Assembly: GCA_017413145.1 (NCBI GenBank)
Contig: JAFPUX010000434.1
Coordinates: 1-6,316, forward strand
DNA length: 6,316 nucleotides
From: Kiritimatiellia bacterium
Lineage (GTDB): Bacteria > Verrucomicrobiota > Kiritimatiellia > RFP12 > UBA3636
Direction of reading: 5' to 3'
Shown: in pieces, positions 1 through 4,518 of the stretch
Numbering within the stretch: the first letter of the stretch is position 1
How the letters are laid out: each line of letters opens with the position of its first letter
Notes under the pieces: generated by a model
Told to the model about the DNA's origin: nothing
The model's input: the letters and a program-made list of their open reading frames with translations, nothing else
Database searches by the model: none
Translations under genes and position numbers: made by a program

Positions 1-356
1 GCTGCCGGTCGCTCGCGGAGGCGGAGGTGCCGTCCGCCGTCGTCGGGCGCGGCACGTTCCGGGGCTGCGTCTCGCTGCGGGAGGTGCGGTTCGCCCCGGG
101 GCTGCGCATCCTCGGCGCGGACGCCTTCTCGGGCTGCACCTCGCTGCGCCGCGCGGACGTGCCGGCCTCCTGCACGCGCATCGGCCCCGGCGCGTTCGAC
201 GATTGCCCGCTCGCGCCGGAAACTCACGCGGAGTCCGCGGAGTTGGATTCTCACGCGGAGTCCGCGGAGGGCGCGGAGTTGGATTCTCACGCGGAGTCCG
301 CGGAGGGCGCGGAGTTGGATTCTCACGCGGAGTCCGCGGAGGGCGCGGAGAATTGA
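1..356 (+). CDS. BspA-type leucine-rich-repeat protein, C-terminal part (5' truncated)
   Basis: The reading frame is open from the window edge (first complete codon at 3), so the true start lies upstream; the GTG at 27 is only an internal codon. The visible residues carry about two and a half LRR_5/BspA-type units, seen as GTFRGCVSLREV, DAFSGCTSLRRADVP and GAFDDCPL, with the family's AF-x-GC-x-SL core. Proteins of this type are usually exported or surface-exposed and act in adhesion or binding; no partner can be named here. After 'CPLAPE' the protein switches abruptly to a tail of about 44 residues made of His-Ala-Glu/Ser-Ala-Glu units, including three perfect copies of LDSHAESAEGAE, and ends at TGA 354-356. 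That tail is shared with three other genes of the window. The fold call is strong; the biological role is open. Confidence 0.8.
   Translation, partial: CRSLAEAEVPSAVVGRGTFRGCVSLREVRFAPGLRILGADAFSGCTSLRRADVPASCTRIGPGAFDDCPLAPETHAESAELDSHAESAEGAELDSHAESAEGAELDSHAESAEGAEN
222..353 (+). repeat. Tail repeat array 1: 9-bp units in three perfect 36-bp tandem copies
   Basis: A partial first copy (222-242) is followed by three identical 36-bp copies at 243-278, 279-314 and 315-350, each reading LDSHAESAEGAE. Inside each copy the 9-bp unit gcggagNNc recurs three times. Because 36 and 9 are multiples of three, copy-number change keeps the frame. Each copy contains CGCGGAGTCCGCG, a 6-bp inverted repeat around one central base (227-239, 254-266, 290-302, 326-338). 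There are no spacers between copies, so this is not a CRISPR array. The array lies wholly inside the coding region of the LRR protein. Confidence 0.95.
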
Positions 357-416
357 ATTTGGATTTGTGATTTGTGGACAATTGTGAACATTTGCCATTT
401 GTGAACATTTCCCAAC
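354..416 (+). repeat. AT-rich intergenic block, copy 1 (starts with the stop codon)
   Basis: This block begins with the TGA of the upstream gene and runs 57 bp of AT-rich sequence to a CCCAAC box at 411-416. Copies start at 1981 and 5830, both 56 bp long to the same box. It is built from degenerate ATTTGTG(A/G)ACA units. The next ATG is 7 nt beyond the box. It could serve as promoter or 5' leader for the following gene, or as a passive spacer; I cannot match clear -35/-10 elements in it. Confidence 0.85.
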
Positions 417-423
417 AACACCG

Positions 424-1983
424 ATGAACACCTCCATCCCCCTCCTCGCGTTCGGGCTTTTCGTCCTCGCGTCCCTGGTCCTGCTCCACCTTGCGGGCGG
501 GCTCGTTTCGCGCAAGCGGTCGACGGCCGCCGTCCTCGCGGAGCTCGGCGTCCTCTTCGCGTTCGGGGTCGCGCTGGCCCTGTATCTGGAAACGCGGAAG
601 AAAGAACGGCCGCTCCCAAGGGTCGAGCTGGCCGCGGAAGGCGTGAACGCCGATTCCTCGCGCTCGCTCCACGTCAGGGCCGCGCCCGGAACCGTGCTGC
701 ACTGCTCGTCGGTCTTCGCGGCCTCCTTCGGCCCGGACGGCACGCCGCTCGACGCCCCGGCGGAGTGTACGGTCCGCTTCCGCGCGGACCCCGCCCCGGG
801 AACGGCCCCGGTGGCGTTCGGCGCCGACGGAAAGGCGGTCGTCACGCTCCCGGCCGCGTGCTGCGACCTCGTCCCGGACAAGGCCGTCCGCGTCTGGCTC
901 GACGGCAAGGACCTCGGCATCACCTCCATCCCCGCCACGCAGAGCCGTCCGGAGACCATGCGCCTGCTCCGGGAAGCGGTCATCCCCGAACCGATCCCTC
1001 CTCCCGACGGGACGATCCACATGGCTTGGCTGGAATACAAGGAGGGCGGAACCGACCCCGCGTCCGTCCACCACCTGCGCGAAGCGGACGTCGACTCGCC
1101 CGACCCCGGCGTGCGCGCGTTCGTCGTCGACGGAACGAACGACCTTGCGGCCGCCAATGTCCGCGACGAACGCGGAGGGGACGGATCGATCCAATGGAAG
1201 GAACGGAAAATGTTCCATCTCGTGACCGGCCATGCCGAGTCCCTGCTCTACCGCGTCGTGTTTTCGGCTCCGGACGCGGACGGCCGCAGCGACGTCCGCG
1301 TCGAAGCGACTTTCGCCGTCCCGGCTTCGACGAAACACGGAGCCCGCGCTTCGCTCCTTCCCTTTCCCCGCGAGCGGCTCGTCATCGGTCCGCTCGCCGC
1401 CGGACGCGTCCCGACCGACGCGAACGAACGCGGGTGGCTCGCCGTTTCCTGGGGACCCGACGAAATGGAATGGATTCTCGCCCCGCCGAATCCCGAAGAC
1501 GTCGAATGGGAGCGTTGCCAATGGGTTCGCCGGGACGGAGAAACGGAATCCGTGCACGACCTCGGCCGCATCGAAGGAGGATGCGACGCCGCAGACCGGC
1601 TCCTGCGGCTTGTTTCGGATTGGCGCAAATTCCGCCAAATCCCCGAAATGCCGATCATCCCCTTCGACACGCTCCGGTTCCGGCGCAAGGACGGAACCGA
1701 CGGTTTCGTCGGCTTCTCGCCCGATGGCGCCTGGCTCCGGCTCGGCACGGTCGACGACTGGGAATACTGGTTTGAAATCCCCGAGCCCCGCCGCGCCGAA
1801 ATCACGACCCTCGTCATGTTTCTCGGCGGCTTGCCGGCGAACGCCACGCCCGCGCCCCCCGCCACGCAGAGCCCTGCGGATGAATCTCACGCAGAGAGTG
1901 CAAAGCCAAAGCCTCACGCGGGGTCCGCGGAGTCCGCGGAGTTGGAAACTCACGCAGAGAGCGCAGAGACCGCAGAGCCTTGA
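424..1983 (+). CDS. Membrane-anchored protein of unknown function with His-Ala-Glu tail
   Basis: I do not recognise this 519-residue protein. It begins with two hydrophobic helices (about 5-28 and 36-55) separated by a short basic loop (SRKRST) and followed by ETRKKER, so positive charge lies after both helices and topology is ambiguous. Residues from about 67 form a large soluble part. Its first hundred residues look beta-rich with several cysteines (HCSS, AECT, AACCD), which hints at an Ig-like, extracytoplasmic domain, but this is only an impression. The rest is rich in Trp and charged residues with no catalytic motif I can name. Residues 488-519 are the repeat tail (SHAESAK...HAESAETAEP), preceded by the leader PATQSPADE. 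ATG 424 is chosen because the hydrophobic helix starts at once; there is no Shine-Dalgarno upstream. It follows the LRR gene by 67 bp. Confidence 0.82.
   Translation: MNTSIPLLAFGLFVLASLVLLHLAGGLVSRKRSTAAVLAELGVLFAFGVALALYLETRKKERPLPRVELAAEGVNADSSRSLHVRAAPGTVLHCSSVFAASFGPDGTPLDAPAECTVRFRADPAPGTAPVAFGADGKAVVTLPAACCDLVPDKAVRVWLDGKDLGITSIPATQSRPETMRLLREAVIPEPIPPPDGTIHMAWLEYKEGGTDPASVHHLREADVDSPDPGVRAFVVDGTNDLAAANVRDERGGDGSIQWKERKMFHLVTGHAESLLYRVVFSAPDADGRSDVRVEATFAVPASTKHGARASLLPFPRERLVIGPLAAGRVPTDANERGWLAVSWGPDEMEWILAPPNPEDVEWERCQWVRRDGETESVHDLGRIEGGCDAADRLLRLVSDWRKFRQIPEMPIIPFDTLRFRRKDGTDGFVGFSPDGAWLRLGTVDDWEYWFEIPEPRRAEITTLVMFLGGLPANATPAPPATQSPADESHAESAKPKPHAGSAESAELETHAESAETAEP
1864..1980 (+). 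repeat. Tail repeat array 2 with T-Q-S-P leader
   Basis: The array opens with acgcagag at 1864-1871, read in a different phase (Thr-Gln-Ser-Pro). It resumes 25 bp later at 1889 in the His-Ala-Glu phase. A-rich units (gcagagagc) and G-rich units (gcggagtcc) are mixed in the one array. It ends ...gcagagcct directly before TGA 1981-1983. The same leader-to-array layout occurs in the genes ending at 3577 and 5832. Confidence 0.9.
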
Positions 1984-2042
1984 ATTTGGATTTGTGATTT
2001 GTGGACAATGATGAACATTTGAGATTTGTGAACAATCCCAAC
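1981..2042 (+). repeat. AT-rich intergenic block, copy 2
   Basis: From TGA 1981-1983 the sequence follows the copy at 354 almost base for base through the first 29 positions. It carries the same TTTGTG/AACA units and reaches the CCCAAC box at 2037-2042 after 56 bp. Past the middle it agrees better with the copy at 5830 (the stretch aacaatcccaacctc is shared). The 94 bp from TGA to the next ATG hold only this block and the pyrimidine tract after it. Confidence 0.88.
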
Positions 2043-2065
2043 CTCCAATCTCTCACCTCTAACCC
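2041..2065 (+). repeat. cctccaa/cctctaacc tract upstream of the TSP3 gene
   Basis: A pyrimidine-rich tract (acctccaat...cacctctaaccc) precedes the box AGAACCGACATG that contains the start codon at 2075. The same pair of motifs stands before the gene at 4519 (acctccaacctctaacctct, then AGAACCGTCATG). A shortened form (aacctcgaacctcc) precedes the gene at 5918. It may be part of the 5' leader, or another member of the dispersed repeats; it is not a Shine-Dalgarno sequence. Confidence 0.65.
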
Positions 2066-2074
2066 AGAACCGAC

Positions 2075-3577
2075 ATGAACCGCATCGCCATCTTCCTCCC
2101 CCTCCTCTCCCTTTCCGCCGCCGCCGACCCCGCCACGAATGCGCCGCCCGTGGCGTCGCCGCCCGACGCCGTCATCCGCATCGCGGGCGTCTCCGCCGCG
2201 ACGAACGCCGTCGCGACGCTGGTCGGACATCTCGGACGGCCAGCGGTTCCGGCCGAACGCCTTCCGTATCCCGGCCAGATGGCGCGCCTGACGGAACACG
2301 TCCTCGGCGACACGCTTGCGGACGAACCGGCGCATCTGCTGGTCTGGATTCCGGAATCCGCCGACGGCTCCGTCCCGCCCTCCGTCCTGTGGATGCTTCC
2401 CGTGGAGGACGCCGCACCGGGCGAACCGGGAACGGCCTGGACGAAGCCCTTCGGCTCGGGCATGGTCGTACGCCGCGACCGGCTCCTGATGCTCGCGATG
2501 GACGAACCCCGCGCGCGGTTCGCCGCCGGCGATGGTCCGGAACGCGCCGTCGAATCGGCGCGCTTCGAACCGGATGGCGCCGTGCTGCAGGCCGTCCTCC
2601 GCGAGCCGGCGCGCTTCGCGGGCCTCCGGGACGGCATGCTCGCCAAGCGCAAGGAGTTCCACGCGGACGCGGCCCGGCTCCGCGAACGCGCCGCCGCCGG
2701 CGAGGACGTCGAGGACGAACTGCGCTGGGCCGGGCACATGGAGGAGCACGCCGTCTTCGAAGAAGCGATCGGCGACATGGTCTTCTCCCTGCTCGACGCA
2801 ACGGAATCCACGCGGCTTTCCCTCGACTGCGACAACGTGCACGGACTCGTCTTCACTCGCGTCCTCGACGGAATCGGCCCGCCGGAGGATTTCCCCGCTG
2901 AACGGATTCCGCTCCGTTCTTTTCTCGCAGAAAACCTGCCGTTCCTCGCGGAGACCCCCGAATCGAAGGAGACCGTGTTGTGCGGAGAGACCTGGGTCGG
3001 CCCCGACGGGGGTACGGCGGTCGGAACGAGGACGGACCTCTGGATGTTTCCGCCCGCCACCTTGCGGGCGCTCCTGCCCGCCCTCCAATCGCTCGGCCCG
3101 ACGCACATCGGCCCGCCGGAATCTCCGGAGTCGGCCGCCGCTGCGCCCGCTCCCGCGCAGCGTCCGCCGGACCGCGACCGGACGGACGGGGCGGACACCG
3201 ATTCCGACGGCCTTCCCGATTCCGTGGAACTCGAAAAATGGAACACCGATCCCGACAATCCCGACACGGACGGCGACGGTCTCCGGGACGGCGACGAAGC
3301 GACGAAATACCACACCGACCCGTGCAACCCGGACACCGACGCCGACGGTCTCCGGGACGGAGACGAAGTGAACGAATACCGCACCGACCCGAACAACCCC
3401 GACACCGACGGCGACGGTGTCTGGGACGGCGCGGAAATCCTCAAATACAAGACCAACCCGCTCAACCCGGACACGCAGAGCCCGCAGTCGGACTCTCACG
3501 CGGAGTCCGCGGAGTCGGAATCTCACGCAGAGAGCGCAGTGACCAAACCTCACGCGGTGTCTGCGGAGGGCTTCTAA
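2075..3577 (+). CDS. Secreted protein with TSP3-like Ca-binding repeats and His-Ala-Glu tail
   Basis: The 500-residue product starts with a signal peptide (MNRIAIFLPLLSLSAAA, likely cleaved near residue 17), so it should act outside the cytoplasm. Residues about 30-350 form a domain I do not recognise, including a charged helical stretch around 195-235 (KRKEFHADAARLRERAAAGE). Residues 374-465 are four 23-residue bacterial TSP3-like units of the pattern DTDGDGLRDGDE...TDPNNP, whose Asp ladders bind calcium and usually form a stiff stalk near the C-terminus. A fifth unit starts (DT at 466-467) but passes directly into the tail leader TQSP. The tail (474-500) is shorter and more degenerate than elsewhere (HAESAV, HAVSAEGF) and ends in TAA, not in the TGA of the AT-rich block. 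No Shine-Dalgarno is visible at ATG 2075. Export and the repeats are well supported; the N-terminal function is unknown. Confidence 0.87.
   Translation: MNRIAIFLPLLSLSAAADPATNAPPVASPPDAVIRIAGVSAATNAVATLVGHLGRPAVPAERLPYPGQMARLTEHVLGDTLADEPAHLLVWIPESADGSVPPSVLWMLPVEDAAPGEPGTAWTKPFGSGMVVRRDRLLMLAMDEPRARFAAGDGPERAVESARFEPDGAVLQAVLREPARFAGLRDGMLAKRKEFHADAARLRERAAAGEDVEDELRWAGHMEEHAVFEEAIGDMVFSLLDATESTRLSLDCDNVHGLVFTRVLDGIGPPEDFPAERIPLRSFLAENLPFLAETPESKETVLCGETWVGPDGGTAVGTRTDLWMFPPATLRALLPALQSLGPTHIGPPESPESAAAAPAPAQRPPDRDRTDGADTDSDGLPDSVELEKWNTDPDNPDTDGDGLRDGDEATKYHTDPCNPDTDADGLRDGDEVNEYRTDPNNPDTDGDGVWDGAEILKYKTNPLNPDTQSPQSDSHAESAESESHAESAVTKPHAVSAEGF
3194..3469 (+). repeat. Four tandem 69-bp TSP3-type units (coding)
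   Basis: Four in-frame units of exactly 23 codons run from 3194 to 3469, each starting Asp-Thr-Asp-x-Asp-Gly and ending Pro-x-Asn-Pro. Units 2 and 3 are closest to each other (both carry gacggtctccgggacgg). Unit 4 has drifted (GVWDGAE, TNPLNP). Alternating Asp residues are the expected calcium ligands of the family. Confidence 0.9.
3473..3568 (+). repeat. Tail repeat array 3, degenerate, no AT-rich block after it
   Basis: The leader acgcagag at 3473-3480 overlaps the second codon of an incomplete fifth TSP3 unit. The His-Ala-Glu phase starts 25 bp later (3498). Three His-containing units follow, with decay to HAESAV and HAVSAE. The coding region then ends ggcttctaa, and the AT-rich block that follows the other tails is absent, so this looks like a partial or eroded copy of the module. 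Confidence 0.88.
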
Positions 3578-3613
3578 CCCGATCCCGCCGCCCCCCGAAA
3601 ATTTTACAATTCC

Positions 3614-3645
3614 ATGACAATTCGAAAACCGGAATCTGCTAGAAT
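3614..3645 (+). promoter_or_regulatory. Candidate sigma-70-type promoter for the membrane protein gene
   Basis: In an AT-richer gap between two GC-rich genes, TGCTAGAAT (3637-3645) matches an extended -10 (TGn plus five of six bases of TATAAT). ATGACA (3614-3619) matches five of six -35 bases. The spacing is 20 bp, longer than the usual 17, so recognition would rest mainly on the extended -10. A start near 3652 would leave a leader of about 36 nt before ATG 3688. This is the only gap in the window with a recognisable promoter and no dispersed repeat. Confidence 0.45.
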
Positions 3646-3687
3646 CCCCGACCATCAGACCCACTCCCGCACCGGAACGCACCTCCA

Positions 3688-4218
3688 ATGACTCCACTTT
3701 TCGCAGCCCTTTCAAACGTCGTTCCGTGGTCGGTTGCCTACGACCCGCTGGCCGGATTCCTGTTCGCCGGCCTGTTCGCGGTGGCGCTCCTCGCCGTCTT
3801 CGTCGAAGTCTTCATCCGCGCGGCGAAGCCCCGGCCGGCGATGGCCGGCCGGAAGGCGTGCCTCGCCGCAATCGCGGTCTTCGCCGCGCTCGGCGCGTTG
3901 CACGCCGTGGGCTTCGTCGCGTTCGCCTACCGCGCCAAGGCGCTCTTCGGCGGTTGGCCTCCGACGTTCGCGATTTACGACCGGATGCAACCGTGGACCG
4001 CGTTCTTCGAAAGAAGCGAAGGCGTATCGGTCCTCGCGGGGATCGCCGCCGGCGTCCTCGCTTTCGCGGCGGCGGTCGCCGTCTTCGCCGGTTGGCGCCG
4101 CAACGCCGCCCTCGCCGTCTTCCGCGCCCTCGCCGCGCTCTCCGCGTCCGCGTTTCTCGCCTTCTACCTCCCCTTGCTCCTCCTGCCCGAAGCCGCCGTA
4201 AACTGGTGGTTCGACTGA
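3688..4218 (+). CDS. Four-helix integral membrane protein, unknown function
   Basis: The 176-residue product is mostly hydrophobic. Membrane segments are predicted by eye at about 21-43, 57-80, 113-135 and 147-168. Basic clusters at 44-56 (RAAKPRPAMAGRK) and 136-139 (GWRR) suggest the inter-helix 1/2 and 3/4 loops are cytoplasmic and both termini are outside. The loop between helices 2 and 3 (about 81-112, with WPPTFAIYDRMQPW) is the most distinctive soluble part. No transporter or enzyme motif is recognisable. It is the only gene with a visible 3' end here that lacks the His-Ala-Glu tail, and it has its own promoter-like region. ATG 3688 is the first start in frame after that promoter; no clear Shine-Dalgarno is present. 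Confidence 0.8.
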   Translation: MTPLFAALSNVVPWSVAYDPLAGFLFAGLFAVALLAVFVEVFIRAAKPRPAMAGRKACLAAIAVFAALGALHAVGFVAFAYRAKALFGGWPPTFAIYDRMQPWTAFFERSEGVSVLAGIAAGVLAFAAAVAVFAGWRRNAALAVFRALAALSASAFLAFYLPLLLLPEAAVNWWFD

Positions 4219-4237
4219 CCCCGTCCCATGTCCCGCC

Positions 4238-4262
4238 TTTTGAAACACAGAGCAACGCAGAG
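4238..4262 (+). repeat. Non-coding acgcagag remnant after the membrane protein gene
   Basis: The stretch aaacacagagcaacgcagag lies 19 bp after the stop codon of the membrane protein gene. It contains two units of the same family that makes the coding tails. Here it is not translated, which shows that the family is not restricted to coding sequence. Confidence 0.75.
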
Positions 4263-4345
4263 CCGGCCGGAGCGCCGACGTTCCGCTTTGCGTCCTTTTC
4301 GGATCGCGAGCCGCGTCCCTTGCGTCGGTTCGACCGTGAATGGCG

Positions 4346-4385
4346 CAAACGGTGTTTCCGTGCCTTCCGTGTGTTCCGTGGTCGG
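4346..4385 (-). repeat. ccacggaa-type 9-bp repeat tract (inverted)
   Basis: Read on the - strand this is ccacggaac, acacggaag, gcacggaaa, caccg: three and a half units of 9 bp. It is a different word from the gcagag family but has the same period. It lies in the gap with no credible gene. Confidence 0.7.
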
Positions 4386-4404
4386 AAAACCCGCGGAACG
4401 GGGC

Positions 4405-4444
4405 TTCAAACCATTCATGCCATTCACGCCCTTCACGGTTTGAA
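4405..4444 (-). repeat. gtgaatgg-type 9-bp tract between 8-bp inverted repeats
   Basis: On the - strand the core reads ccgtgaagg, gcgtgaatg, gcatgaatg, again units of 9 bp. The tract is bounded by TTCAAACC (4405-4412) and its exact complement GGTTTGAA (4437-4444), giving a 40-bp element with terminal inverted repeats. It could fold into an 8-bp stem with a 24-nt loop or be a tiny mobile or recombination unit; there is no T-run after it, so it is a poor terminator. Confidence 0.7.
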
Positions 4445-4481
4445 TCTTTCTCCGACCGGATTCTCGCGGCAAACGCAAGCT

Positions 4482-4508
4482 CTGACCTCCAACCTCTAAC
4501 CTCTCTCC
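4482..4508 (+). repeat. cctccaacctctaacctct tract upstream of the gene at 4519
   Basis: Three near-repeats of acctcyaa stand directly before the start, followed by AGAACCGTCATG, where ATG is the start codon at 4519. The gene at 2075 has the same tract and AGAACCGACATG. On the - strand such tracts read ggttagaggttggaggt. Confidence 0.65.
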
Positions 4509-4518
4509 TAGAACCGTC

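Larger units (their letters stand above)
4219..4518. other. 300-bp gene-free gap filled with short repeat tracts
   Basis: No reading frame here has a start, codon use or composition like the neighbouring genes. The gap instead holds four unrelated short repeat families in series: acgcagag (4238), ccacggaa (4346), gtgaatgg (4405) and cctctaacctcc (4482). The sequence between 4263 and 4345 also contains ctttgcgtcc and cccttgcgtc, which look like a decayed inverted gacgcaaag tract. I see no terminator hairpin with a T-run and no clear promoter for the gene at 4519. Confidence 0.7.

Noticed and set aside
27..29. GTG at 27 as the start of the LRR gene
   Set aside because: The frame is open to the window edge and LRR residues continue upstream of it (CRSLAEAEVPS), so the gene starts before the window.
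243..350. CRISPR array (36-bp repeats)
   Set aside because: The 36-bp copies are directly contiguous with no spacers, are coding, and have no cas genes nearby.
1885..1983. PEP-CTERM, LPXTG or type IX secretion sorting signal in the tails
   Set aside because: The tails have no hydrophobic helix, no LPXTG or PEP motif, no basic end and no beta-sandwich CTD; any sorting role would need a different mechanism.
3589..3612. Rho-independent terminator or second promoter (TACAAT at 3605) after the TSP3 gene
   Set aside because: The gaaaatttt run is not preceded by a stable GC stem, and TACAAT has no matching -35; the extended -10 at 3637 is the better call.
1814..3715. Long - strand open frame of 633 codons
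   Set aside because: It is antisense to the TSP3 gene and both repeat regions, its translation shows Arg/Val-rich shadow composition and repeat translations (LRSLRSLRE), and the + strand gene has a signal peptide and a real domain.
4228..4443. Small + strand gene of 71 codons after the membrane protein gene
   Set aside because: It consists of repeat-tract translation, has no ribosome binding site and no coding-like composition.
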